The notes under the pieces are model-generated. The model saw nothing but the letters and a program-made list of their open reading frames with translations, was not told the origin of the DNA and made no database searches. This document shows positions 53,616 through 64,000 of a stretch of 64,000 bases of DNA, one piece after another. The stretch's first letter is position 1. Every line of letters begins with the position of its first letter. The position numbers were made by a program, and so were the translations under genes. Origin of the DNA: Lagopus muta (Eukaryota > Chordata > Aves > Galliformes > Phasianidae); assembly GCF_023343835.1 (NCBI RefSeq), contig NC_064442.1, positions 17,470,501-17,534,500 on the forward strand, in the 5' to 3' direction.

Positions 53616-56600
53616 ATGACAGGGAAAGAAAAGGGCAGGGGCAGCCCCACACCTCTGTCGCTGCCTGACTTCTCACCCTTCTAAAAGCTCAAGGCTGTCT
53701 GGGGAGAAAAGGGCCAGGACAGCTGGGGCAGCGAGAAGGCTTGGCTACGTGGACGGCAATGAGAGGAGACAGGCAGGTGGGTCGTGCCATGCCTGATGAA
53801 TTCTTCTAATCCAGACAAACTGCAGCTTCCTCAACAGTCCCTGCTAAATCACCCAGGTGGAAGTGGCTTGCTCAGCAATCAGCCGCAGGTTTATAGCACA
53901 GAGGGCAAGTTTTAGGAGGGTACCTTGGCTGAGCAGGGGGAAGGGGCTCAGCATGTGAGGCAGGCAGGAGCCCAGGGCTGGGGGCTCTGCTGTGGGCTTC
54001 CTGGTGACCTGGCAAGGGACTCTGTGATGGGGAAAGAGGGACTGGGTTTGGTGCTGCACCTCACTGCCTGGAGGAGTTGTGTTAATGGTCCAGAAAGGAA
54101 AAGGAGGTGGCTAACTGTTGGGAAAAGTTGACCTTGATCCATTGCCCTTTAAAGCTATGAAGGCATCTGTTTGCTTGAAGAGACAGCTGCCATTCTGTAT
54201 GGGAGCATTTGAGTCAATGTGTGATAAGAGGAGTGCACGTGCTGAGCTTTCTGCTGTCGTTTTGGGGTGGCTCCTGGCCAGCAGCAGCTCGCAGCCTGTT
54301 TTTCCTCAGGAGGATCCTGCTGTGACTCTCTTGCCCTGGCCCGGAAGGATGCTTTTCTGTCCTGCCTCCCTGCCAAATGTAGCAGAGACCCCGGTGGCCA
54401 TAGGGAGGCCTGGCCACACCTAGGGGAGCACTGGGACACAACAGGGAATCCAAATTGCTCCAGCTGTTCCTGCTGCCAGGGCAGAGCAGCCAGGAGACCC
54501 AAGCAGGTCTTAAAGATTCAGGAGACCAGCAGTGGCACCTCTGGCTCTCATTTATCTTCTCCTTGTCCGCAATGAAAGCAGCATTTTGCTGACAGGCTTT
54601 AAATTTCCTGATGCATATGCTGGCTTTGCTTTTTGCCGTATTGTTTCTTCCCTCTCTCTCTCTGTTTCTCGTTACTGCTGTGCCACTTTACGTCTCTTCC
54701 TCTCTCTGCACCTCTGCAGAGGTGCTTTCCTCTGGCTCTGCCCCCTCCCATTTCTTCCTGGCCCTGCTGCTGCCGACCCCGCTCCCTCACAGTGCCATGC
54801 TGGGCTAGCTGCTGGTCTGGCCTCGCTCCCACTTTGTTGTCTGGCCTCACACCCAGGTGACAGCAGATGAGAGCGGGGTGCTGCCACTGGATTTCTGTGC
54901 TTGCTTCCATCAGTGCTTCCTGCAGAGCCTGGGCGATTATTATCTCTGTAAACGACTGAAAGAAGTACAGTGATAAAAGGATTAAGCCAGACATATTTTA
55001 TTTTATTTATTTATATCTTGCTGTTCCTCCTCCCATCCCCCTTAGCAAGCTGTGGAGCATATTGTGCTGCAGCTGCTGCTGCTGATCCAGGGAAGAGTGG
55101 TGATGTGGGACTGGAGGAAGGAACAGGGTGGGCTGGGAGCAGAGGCACGTGCTTGGGCAGGGGGTGCTTATGAGCCCTGGTTCATAGTGTGTGGGGCTGA
55201 AGCAGGAGAGACAGATCCCATAGCAAGAGGGCTGCACTTGCAGCCAAGGTAACTTGCCCTTTTCCTTGGTAAGACGTCTCCTTTTGATTTATCATCTTCA
55301 AGAAAGTGACTGGGAGCCCACAGAAATGGGGTCTGAACCCAGAGCTGCTCAGAGACAGTGCCTGAATAGGTTACAGACCTGAAGGGCGGCTCAAGTGTCT
55401 CCAGACAGCAGCTGTTGCATAGAGGCCCCATATGCAGTCCTCGCTTGCCTGTGGTGCACAGGCACGCTGCAGCGGCACAGCACTGTTTCCTGGAGCAGAT
55501 CCCATCAGGCTGTTCTCTGCAGCAGATCCCTGCAGATGCTCCTGGAAACAGCCTATTCCCAGCTGAAGTTTATTTCAGGTCTCTTTGTGTGTCTGTTAAA
55601 TAAGCGACAGCCCACAGACGCGTACAGACAACCCAGTCCTGTCTGGGAACTCACAAAGCCCTGCCTGCATCTGTGGCCTCCAGATTTTCATCATAAGGGC
55701 TGCTGCTGTGGGTGGCTGGTGAGACTTTCAGCCCTCCTGATGGCATCAGAGTTGGATGAGGAATAAAGCAAGATAGAGGCTCAGAGTTGCACAAGGCAAT
55801 TTACCCGGAATGTTTGGTTTTTGATATTGCAGCTTTCTCCCAGCTCCTTGGCATGGAGGGTACAGTGCCTGATTGCAAACTCTTACTGGATTGAGCCCTG
55901 GAGGAACAAAACTAGAGATTACATTCCTGGCAAGGAGTCCTCTCCAACACTCATTTGTACCGAGGTTGTATCTGTTCTAGTAAATATAACAAGCCAGCAT
56001 CCATCCTCTGGTCCTGATGGGGAGTGGTGTGGTGTGGTTTGTGCTGATACAACTAAACTTTGGCATCTCTCATGCAGTTCACTGCTGACAGCCCCTGGCT
56101 TATGCCATCCCCTGAACTGTGTCCAGGGCTGTCTGGGAGAGTGGTGGCTGGTGTGGGCCAGGGAGCATGTGGACAGTTAAATGTCTTGGATGACCATGAC
56201 ACGGTGCCTGAAGCCAGCGCCTTGGTCCTGTTTTAGTTACCAGTATAGATCTCTCCTGTGATGCTCTCAGAATAAAAGGAGACTCAGAGCCTGGCAAGCA
56301 GGTGTCCTCTGGAGTGCTGGTCACTAGCAGTGTGGGGCCGTGGCAACAGGGAGCAGGAAAGGAATGAAGTTGGAAGGGAGTGAGGGAATTTGGATGGAGA
56401 GGGAGGAGTGGTTTGTGTCAGGCTGGGAAGCCTCAGTAAGCAGGAGCAGAGTCAGGAGGACCCTCTCAGTCTTTTTTTTCCTCTATAGCTTCTGTGCTGG
56501 AATGATTGCACAGCCTATATCAGCAGGAGGAACTTGGCACCCTCCATCTCGCTGAGTGCTGTGTGGAGACAAATCAGCTGCTATATTTGTATGACTAAAG

Positions 56601-57559
56601 AGACCCAGGAGCACAATCGTTCAGGAAGTGAAACAAAACGATGGCAGCATTTGGGCCAATACCTTCAGCAGTCCTAGGAATATCAGAGCTCTTCAGGCAC
56701 ATGAAGTAGCAGCTAAAGCTACCCAACGTGATGTTGTGTTCCTCTGCCCCCTGGGACCATGAACTAGCCCTGAAGGGATGGCAGCTGTGCATCAATACTC
56801 CTGCAGGAAGCTCTGTCCCCCGAGGCGGCATTGCAGATATTTGCCTGAGAGGAATATGGTGGCAGGAGGCTCTTTCCTTAAATCCTGCAGTTTGTTCTGC
56901 CCTGTGTTGCAGCTACAAAGCAGTTTATGTTTGCTGGGTTGTTGTGCTTTCTGACCTCTGCCTTCATCACTAAACCTGGATTACTAAACCTAGAAAGGAC
57001 ATTTCTTTGGGTTATTATCAGCAACACAAGCCATAGATATGATGTAACCCACCAGCATGTCTTCTGTTACAGACAGTGATGTGTTTTCTCCTGTCATCAC
57101 CCCCTCTAGTAGCCCAGGAGCTCAAGATGCAGAGGTACACTGCCTTCACAGCCAGTCCCACAGGTAGGCAGAAGCAACAATTTTATATTTCAAGCAAGGT
57201 ATTTGGGAGATGAAGTTACATCAGAAGGGTCCTTCATGGCATCCCATCTGTCCCTGGGGAATATAAGCCAGGTGAGAATGCTGTTCCTCACTGGAAGGGC
57301 ACCTGAGAGATGGGCGCTATCTCACAGCCTGATACAGCTCCACTTGAAGTCAGTGATGCCCCCAGGCAGGCTCCTGCTATTGTGGCTCTTTCCCACAAAC
57401 CCTGTCCACGTCTTTTTTTGTCTGTCATTGTCTGCTCCTCCATTTCTACCTTCCCTTCCACCTGTGCCCACAACAAACAGAGCAATCCAGCATGGCCCAG
57501 TTTAATATTCCACAGATCCTCCTGGGCTGATAAATGAGAACAAGAGAGGGAAAAAGGGG
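53616..57559. other. GC-richer non-coding DNA, no gene seen
   Basis: Overlapping frames up to 131 codons (minus, 54599-54994) cover a pyrimidine-rich stretch at 54647-54730 with a short CT repeat. Others (plus, 55395-55766, 123 codons; plus, 55821-56180, 119 codons) show no domain. Pyrimidine-rich acceptor-like runs occur, for example near 56471-56486. I could not assemble a bounded exon. No CR1 or SINE was recognised. Confidence 0.4.
54647..54664. repeat. Short (CT)n repeat
   Basis: About six CT units lie in a longer pyrimidine-rich stretch. Confidence 0.75.
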
Positions 57560-57965
57560 TGGGAGCCTGGTGCATGGGGGGGATATAAAGCCCTGAGCCT
57601 GTATTCAGAGCAGCAGAGATAACAATAAGCGAGAATAATAGTCTAACAAGTCGGAAATGTCACACGCGATCTGGTGCCATTAACACAACATGGATCTGAA
57701 ATATCACATAATTAGTTTTGTGCCTGTTGTTCTGGCTTGGAGAGAAAAAAAATATTAAAGGGAAGAGATCTGGGGGGGCAGGCAGGGAAGTGCCAGCAAA
57801 GTGAACTCATAAAAGGGCAAAGCCTACAGCATCTAATGTTTTTGGAATAATATAATGAAGCTCTATCTCCTTACCCATGTTTGAGGCAGAGATTTTATCT
57901 GGCGGTATGGGATAAAAAGAAATGAGAACTTGAAAAGGGTAGATAAAATTGTGATTGATCTCTCT
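57560..57965. promoter_or_regulatory. Enhancer-like block with TATA-like word
   Basis: GGGATATAAAGCCCTGAGCC begins the block, followed by ATAACAATAAGCGAGAATAATAG, CACACGCGATC, GCCATTAACAC, CACATAATTAGTTTTG and GTGATTGATC. CpGs survive near 57629, 57651 and 57665. The TATAAAG could be a minor promoter, but no transcript evidence is visible. Confidence 0.35.
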
Positions 57966-58879
57966 AGGACTGCCTTGCCTCCTTTCAGGCAAGCTTGTGG
58001 GCCTTATGAATTGCTCTACCACCGAGACACATGATCCCACCCCTTCCCACACCACCTTGGTAAAAGATGAAAAACTCAATATTTTCAAGGCTTTTTTTCT
58101 GCATCTCTTCATTACTCAGTGCCCAAAACCCACGTTTAAAAGCTATGAGGTGACTCAGAAGCTGCTTGTCCCCTGAGAGTATGCCTAACGTCCATGCATT
58201 CCAGTGACCTCTGCTGCTGCTGAGCTGTGAGTCCCCATGCCTTCACATGTGCTGCTCAGAGGGGAGGCTTGGTCTGAGCACAGAGCTCCCAGCAGAAGGG
58301 CACTAAGCAGAATTTCTCTTGTATATTCCATTTTAAGTGCTCCCTTTCCCACATGTGTTTCTTTCTTTGCAAAAAGCCCATTCACTCTGGTGATCAGTGG
58401 GACAGGAACAGCAAACCCTTTGCTCCTTCCTCCAAGTTGGAATGGCTTACATTGAATCAAGGTGGATTTCTTCACCTGCTCTGGCAGAGATTTCCCTTCT
58501 CCAGCCCATGGCCCTTAGGAGGCCTCGGTCCTGCTTGTGCAGACGGGCCCTAATCACCCTTTGGTTCTTTTCCAGCAGTGTTAGGGGAGAAGCCAAAGGA
58601 CCCAGCATGCAGACACAGGCCCTGGATCTGTGAGGTTGTCCCAGGGCTGGTTTGGGAGGGCAGGTGGCCCACGGTGCTCCTTTCCTTGGTCTCTCCCAGT
58701 CCTGGTGAATACAGAACGGAGGAGATGTGCTACCCATAGATTTGGGTGCAGGTAACAAAGCCTCCTGTCAGTTTGTTATGTGCCAATTGCTAATCACTTT
58801 TAAACATATTCTGGGAAAGAGGTACTGTAAAGCAAAAGCTACGCTCCTGTGCCAAAGACACGAATTGCTCTGTCCAACT
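57966..58879. other. Non-coding DNA, nothing recognised
   Basis: Short frames up to 103 codons overlap on both strands. No repeat or site cluster was seen. Confidence 0.4.
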
Positions 58880-59260
58880 TCTGTCTCTGGAGAGTGCCTG
58901 TAGAATGGGGATTCAATTAATTCAGTCCCGGCGGATCCATCACTTTGCCCGCTAACGGCCGGGAAGTGACAGCGAGTGCGACAGGAATGTTGATCTATTG
59001 CTCGCTGCTCTGGCCAGCCGTGGCAGGAGGCTGCTGTCACCGTGCTGCTGTCAGCTCGAGAGCCAGAGCCCTTTGCACATGAAATAGAGGGTTTGCAGAG
59101 GGCTGGGACGCAGCTGCCTCTGGGGTGGAGCGCAGCAGCGATTAAACAGCAATCCGCACTCCGCCTTCACGTGGGAAGCGAACAGTATTTCTGCATGTTG
59201 TTAAGGCTGAACAGAAGCGATAAACATTAGGGCTGGGAGAGAAGCGCGCTTCCCTCTTGT
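58880..59260. promoter_or_regulatory. CpG-rich enhancer-like block
   Basis: About twenty CpGs fall between 58928 and 59252, far above the local background. They are mixed with site-like words: GATTCAATTAATTCAG, CCCGCTAACGGCCGGGAAGTG (an ETS-like GGAAGT), GTTGATCTATTGCTCG, GCAGCGATTAAACAGC and TTCACGTGGG (an E-box). CpG retention beside AT-rich homeodomain cores suggests an unmethylated regulatory element or orphan CpG island. The frames across it are short. Confidence 0.45.
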
Positions 59261-59780
59261 CAAGAAGGTCTGCAGCATGGGTTCTTCCTTCAGCTCTGAA
59301 GTGAACGTTACAAATTCTGATGAAGCATATGTTCTTCCAAAATTAAACATTTCATTTCTGTTTCAGCCTTTGCAGCTTGCCAGTAATTTCGAAACACAAA
59401 AACAATGATTTTGTTTGGAAAAGTCATTTTGAACAAGGCATTTTAGAATGCTTTGTTTCCTTTTAAAAAATGGAATGACGATTGAACAGTCTACACAATA
59501 TTAGTATTTTCTGAAATGTCTTGATTTAGATGAAAATTGATTTTTCTTGGTGAAAGCAGTGCTTTGATGAAAGTTTTTTTTCTCTGTACTAGTAAGATAG
59601 GCAAGGTCTGTATTATGTATTGGCCTCTATGCAGAGAGTGAGACATCTGCTACTGCAGGGGGCAGAGGGAAGCCTGAAGGAACAATGCTATCAAAAAGGC
59701 CTTAAGTGCAACTCTGTCATTTGTCTGTGTAAATAATTAAATTTCTTCAAGCAGTTTGCAGGGAATTTTATCAGAATGAT
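59261..59780. promoter_or_regulatory. AT-rich block with SOX-like site
   Basis: AAATTAAACATTTC, CCAGTAATTTCG, AAACAATGATTTTG (a SOX-like AACAATG at 59401-59407), GTAAATAATTAAATTTC and several long A/T runs occur here. The block is unique but AT-rich, so the site density is partly compositional. Confidence 0.3.
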
Positions 59781-61079
59781 GCAAGTTGAGTTAGTGCTGA
59801 GGCCTTTCCTTCCTTTCTATGACGCTCTTTGCAGGGCTGCCACACCTCCAGAAGGACGTGCCCCACATTGGGAGCAACCCTTGGAGCTGTTCTTCCTTTT
59901 GGGGTTTTCAGGTTCTCCAGCACTAGATATAGGCTGCAAGATGTGCTTGCCAGTATCTCAGGTGATGCGTCTCAAAGAATTAAAGAAAAGGAAGTGTGAA
60001 GTTATCCATCTGGCTGGCAGCCCTTCGAGGAGCGGCTCTTTCCTCCTGCAGCTGTGAGGATTAGAAGCAGCCCATCTTCTTCAGCAGATCCAGACAGGCA
60101 GGTTAAGTGCTGTGCCTGAGACTCCAGGACCTGAGGGCAGGCAATTCCCTGAACTCACAAAATCATGACTTGGCCAAACCGTGTTAGCTGCAGAGCCGTT
60201 CATGCTCTTAACCTATTTCTCCTAGGCCAATTATGCTGAGCTTCTACTGAGGGCAGTAATGGCTGGGTACACTCCCTTGAACCAACGATGTAGGTGGATG
60301 GAGAAGACGAGCGGCCTGCTAATGAGGAAACGGCTGCTTAGTAGTGATGCATAGCTAATGACCCCTGTCTCCAGCAGTCCACAACCAGGCGGAACAAAAA
60401 ATCTATTTCCACCAAGTGCTTCATTACCGTTCAGCTACACTCCGATGAACAGCTTGGTTTGGTGGAGAGAGAAGGAAGAGTGATGTGACTGGGATGTAGC
60501 TGTTGGAAGGAGAAGTAGCATGGCTTTCCTGCTTCAGCCTGGCCCAGCCCTTCTGCCTCTCTGGGCATTTGTGGGAAACAAGGGAATGCCAAAATGGAGA
60601 GGGTTCAGAGGTGGGTGCCTGTCACCTCTTCCGCCTCCTGTAGGCTAACACCCTTCAGGGCTTGGGAAAGGAATGGGAGCTCTGAGAAGCAGGTAAACCC
60701 CAGGATAAAAGGTTTGTAGTCACTGTTGGTCCTTGGCTGTTGAAACCACTGCCAGATGCCGGCAGGCCTGGGCTGTACACAGGGCTCTGCTGCATCTCTG
60801 AGAGTGGTGAGGAGCTGCTGAAGTGCTGGGCAGGCAGCTGGGGGCACTGATAGGAGCACAGTGGAGGCACCAGGTTGAGTCTCTGTGTGCCAAAGCTCAG
60901 GTGTGCGAGGCTGCATTGGGTTCTCTAAAAGGATTGGGTTTGTTCTGTGTTTCTCAGTTTCCTGGGGTGTGAAGCTGGGGAGAGCATAGGTGGGCAGGGT
61001 AGAAAAAAACTGCTGAAGGATTTCTTCCTATCAGCAGGTTAAACTCTTGTCGTGCAGCTCCTGCACCTCTCCCCTCCCG
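59781..61079. other. Non-coding DNA, small element at 60290-60430
   Basis: The segment 60290-60430 (GACGAGCGGCC, CTGCTAATGAGG, GCATAGCTAATGACC, CATTACCGTTC) is unique with surviving CpGs and could be a small conserved element. A weak MIR-like run (AGGTTAAGTGCTGTGCCTGAG) occurs near 60100-60120. Frames reach 103 codons (minus, 60605-60916) with no domain. Confidence 0.35.
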
Positions 61080-61530
61080 CTTGGAATTAAAAATACATTT
61101 CTTAACACGTTAGTGAGCAATTCAGGCTTTCTGCACTAAAGAGCCCATCTTCTGACCAGGTCCTGTGACATCTGCCCATGTCACTTGATTTAGCCTCACC
61201 AGGCTGCTGTGGTTGGTAAAACGTATTGAGATGCCTCCAAGATGCTAAAGAAATAGGAATGGTTGCTGTTAGGCTAATTTATTACTATTTAGCAGAGAAC
61301 AAATACATTTTAAAAGGATAATGGCAAATTAAAAATCCTGTTAAGCAAATTTGCTTACCTAGTACTTAGTAACAACTTGGGCTTAGATCCCACAGTCATT
61401 TAAATGCATGCAAAACTTTACACAAATATGCGGGCCCAGAGAAATCTTGAATCTCAGTGGGATCAAGAACATGGATATTAAGTATGAAATAATTATTAAC
61501 CTTGCTGCCAAATTAGTCTTTCACTCTTGG
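61080..61530. promoter_or_regulatory. AT-rich enhancer-like block
   Basis: GGAATTAAAAATACATTTC, AACACGTTAGTGAGCAATTC, GCTAATTTATTACTATTTAGC, GGCAAATTAAAAATCC, GTCATTTAAATGCATGC and GAAATAATTATTAACC occur in unique sequence without notable open frames. Confidence 0.35.
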
Positions 61531-61954
61531 CACCACTAGTCTCCAGACTCTCTGCTTTTGCTTGGAAAATGAAAATCGATGGGGTCAGGTTTACTTCTGT
61601 TTCTAGTCAGCGTCAATTCAGTAACCTCAATGCAGAGCTGGTTTTGCAGGAGAGTGTGGTATCGATCCTGTTTCTGATCTGCAGCTCTTGACATCACAGA
61701 GAAACCCGTGCTAGCCTGGGAGGCTGCTCTTGTCTGTACCACTGGGTTGGGAGAGCTGTGCTCACTTTCTGACTAGGGTCTGTGAGATGAGCTGCTTTGC
61801 CCCAAGGCACAGTGCAGGGAGCTGTCTGGCTGCTGTTGGCCAGTGTGAAGGGCTGTGCTGCCACGAGCTGGCTAGCCAGGGGCAGCCCAAAGCTGGATTT
61901 GCTATGGAAAGGTCAGCCTGAAACTTCGCTGTCTTTGGCTGTCCCTCAGGTGTG
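61531..61954. other. Non-coding flank of CR1 remnant
   Basis: Short overlapping frames only. The CR1 3' part expected to the left of the reverse transcriptase remnant is not recognisable here, so that copy is either truncated at its 3' side or too decayed. Confidence 0.4.
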
Positions 61955-62475
61955 TCACCACACCACACAGCTTGGTGTCATCTGCAAACTGCTGAGGTGC
62001 CCTCCATGCCAGAGTCACTGATGAAGAAATTAAAGAGCACCGGTGCCAGGGCTGACCCCCGAGGGACACCACTCATCACTGCTCTCCACCCGGACACCGA
62101 GCCATTGACCACCACCCTCTGGGTACAATCTCACAGCCAGATCCTCATCCATTGAACGGTCCACACATCAAATCCACCTTTCAACTTCTGAGAGAGGGGT
62201 GCTGTGGGGGACTGTGTCAAAGGCCTTACTGAAATCCAGGTAGATGACATCAGTGGCTGCTGTTATGCCATCACAGAAGGCACTGTGTTGGTAGGACCTG
62301 CCCTTGATAGCTGCCTCATAGCAGCTCCCTCCCTTTCACGTGCCATAGCAGAGCTTCCAGGAGGATCTGCTCCAAGATATTGCCCAGCACGGAGGTGAGG
62401 CTGACATGTCAGTAGTCCCTGGGTTGTCCTTTCTACCCTTCTTAAAAACAGGTGTCAGATTCTGTATTCCAGCGT
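61955..62475 (-). mobile_element. CR1 LINE reverse transcriptase remnant
   Basis: On the minus strand, three reverse transcriptase landmarks appear in the right order. Motif A is [11 protein letters not shown] (within 62210-62248), motif B is SGVPRGS with [12 protein letters not shown] after it (from 62073 downward), and motif C is FADDTKL (61968-61988). The three lie in different reading frames, so at least two frameshifts separate them. A stop follows motif B after about 30 codons. The element is dead. CR1 proteins copy their RNA at the target site; here only about 520 bp of the ORF2 palm domain survive. Confidence 0.9.
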
Positions 62476-63482
62476 ACCTTTCGGGTCTGCCCAGCAGCAG
62501 CTCAGCTGTGTACGATTCCCTTGTTTTTGAATGAAGGGCAAACAAATTTAAAACTCCATGAATGATTAGAAATCAGTCTAGCTTTTCTTCACTTTCTAGT
62601 TTGTATTGTAAATCAAAGCAGTAATCTTTCCATGCTTCTGGGTCAGAGATTGGCATTTCGTTATCATCAGCTGCAGCTTTCATGTGTTTCTGGTGCAGAT
62701 AGGAGCTGCCCTTTTACCAAAGTGTTTTGCTGATCCGGTTGTGTGTGGGTTTGCTCTTGGCATGGGGTAAGCATCACAGAGATGGCCAGGCTGCAGAGAG
62801 CTGCCACACCGAGACCCAGCACTTCGGTGGACGCACAAGAGTTGTCCCTCTGCATCTGGCAGCACAGGTGACAGGGCAGCCAGCTCTGCCTGCCCACGCA
62901 GCCGTGGGCCTGTCCCCCAGGAGTGCTCATTACCGGCTCTTCATTAGCAGCTGCTGTGCTGAGGAAGGCCTGCAGGGAGGCTGGAGGCAGTGCAAGCTCC
63001 AGGCGCTGCTGGGGAGTGCCTGTGCTGTCCGTGTTCCCAACTTGAGGTGCTGGTGAGCCCTGTGTGTGTTCTTGTTGGAAATGACGTGTGCTATAATTCC
63101 TCTGGCAAAAAATATACTGTGAGTTTGCTTCTCAGGAGCAGTGGGGAGTTCAGGTGGTGGCTTTTGGAAATCCTTCCTCACTATTTGTGCAATCATTTCT
63201 ATTTCTGTGAAAATGCAGTTTCTGTGAGCACCCTAAATTTGAGCTGAATTTGAGAGTTTGTTTCAGCTGAGGTGTAATTCTAATAGTCAAAGCTTCATTC
63301 TGGACCGACCACATTTCCCTGGAATTAATCCTTTCTTTCGAAGTTCTTGAGACTGATGTTTTGATGCTTTGATATAGGAGCAGTGCTTTGCAGTTGGGGC
63401 CCACCTGAAGCCTGTGTGGAAGGGAATTGGGCTCATTCAGCAGTGAAGGATTCATCCAGGTGTGCCTGTGTATTTCCTATAC
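62476..63482. other. Non-coding DNA between CR1 fragments
   Basis: Frames up to 109 codons (plus, 62727-63056) have no known domain. An AT-rich patch at 62540-62600 (CAAATTTAAAACTCC, CATGAATGATTAG) is weakly enhancer-like. No other repeat was recognised. Confidence 0.4.
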
Positions 63483-63665
63483 AGAATCATCACAGAATGG
63501 CTTGGCTTGGAAGGGACCTCAAGGATCTCCAAGCTCCAACCCCCCTGCCACCATGCTGGGCTGCCAACCTCCATATCTAATACTGCCCAGGGCCCCGTCC
63601 AACCTGGCCTTGAACAGCCCCAGGGATGGGGCATGCACAGCCTCTCTGGGCAGCCTGTTGACGTG
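63483..63665 (-). mobile_element. CR1 LINE 3' end fragment, minus strand
   Basis: AGAATCATCACAGAATGGC, TTGGAAGGGACCTCAAGGATC, AAGCTCCAACCCCCCTGCC and GCCCAGGGCCCCGTCCAACC are typical antisense CR1 3' UTR words of birds. GGCCTTGAACAGCCCCAGGG and GCATGCACAGCCTCTCTGGG follow in order. It is a separate insertion from the reverse transcriptase remnant, because on the minus strand a tail should lie at lower coordinates than the palm domain. Confidence 0.93.
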
Positions 63666-64000
63666 CTGGTGGTCACTGCCTTCCGATTAAACAGCAATGA
63701 CCATCCAGTCAACAAGAAGAAGGGTCCCATTGCAGAGCAGGAGTAACTAGTGACAAGTGTGCATCAGCACTCCTTTCCACAATGCAATTCTTATCTAAAT
63801 GCAAGGCTGCTGGGTTGCTCTAATGGCAACAGCGTGTCTGACTCGAGTTGTGATTGAATTTGGTACAAATCAGCGCATACAAAGGAGGCATTTTGATGCA
63901 TAAGTAACATCTTTCTACGAGAAGGAGGCTCCTCTTCTATTTTTATTTTGCCACAAGCATCTTTGTGAATTGTAACATGCTTTTATTGTGATAAATCTGT
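63666..64000. promoter_or_regulatory. Possible enhancer-like block at window edge
   Basis: From about 63775 the sequence is unique, with GTTGCTCTAATGGCAACAGCG (containing a GTTGC...GGCAAC RFX-like palindrome), GACTCGAGTTG, GATTGAATTTGG, AATCAGCGC and TTTTATTGTGATAAATC. It may continue beyond the window. Confidence 0.35.

Noticed and set aside
54599..54994. 131-codon minus frame
   Set aside because: It is the complement of a pyrimidine-rich stretch with a CT repeat, giving Arg/Gly/Glu-rich low-complexity translation.
60090..60160. MIR-like run with AGGTTAAGTGCTGTGCCTGAG
   Set aside because: Only one short word matches, and head and tail words are absent, so I did not list it as an element.

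Overview
The window looks like avian genomic DNA, and I find no protein-coding gene in it that I can support. The evidence for a bird is the transposon content. Four fragments carry the CR1 LINE 3' end: 25303-25460 on the plus strand, and 28603-28830, 36741-36880 and 63483-63665 on the minus strand. One fragment carries degenerate CR1 reverse transcriptase (61955-62475, minus). A few very old MIR/CORE-SINE-type remnants of the kind shared by amniotes are also present (17279-17495, 24955-25055, 28222-28395, 36195-36450). Recent SINEs or LINEs of mammalian type are absent. Repeat density is low, as in birds; I cannot name the species or the locus.

Layout. At 1-2850 there is a cluster of structural oddities: a 24-bp inverted repeat 1.8 kb apart, a perfect palindrome, an LTR-like TATA/poly(A) module, an exact 37-bp tandem duplication and a neighbouring perfect hairpin. 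From 2.85 to 17 kb the DNA is mostly unique, with AT-rich, TAAT-containing blocks that resemble vertebrate conserved non-coding elements (1.1, 8.5, 9.3, 11.7, 14.7 and 15.7-16.3 kb). From 17 to 37 kb lie most of the old SINE and CR1 fragments, another enhancer-like block (25.66-26.0 kb) and the longest open frame (249 codons, minus, 25883-26632). At 37.5-38.9 kb is the longest AT-rich block of this type. The stretch 39-46 kb is mostly featureless apart from simple repeats and a splice-acceptor-like tract at 41.4 kb. From 46.8 to 61.5 kb there is a second series of enhancer-like blocks, two of them rich in CpG. The last 2 kb hold CR1 debris and an AT-rich block at the edge.

Interpretation. A 64-kb stretch with no recognisable exon, few young transposons and many homeodomain-site-rich blocks fits either a very long intron or a gene desert beside a developmental regulator. 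That is inference: conservation cannot be measured from one sequence. Open frames are short, lack familiar domains and are mostly what chance gives at this base composition. I found no tRNA, rRNA, known microRNA, CRISPR array or operon-like arrangement, and nothing I can defend as a new molecular system.
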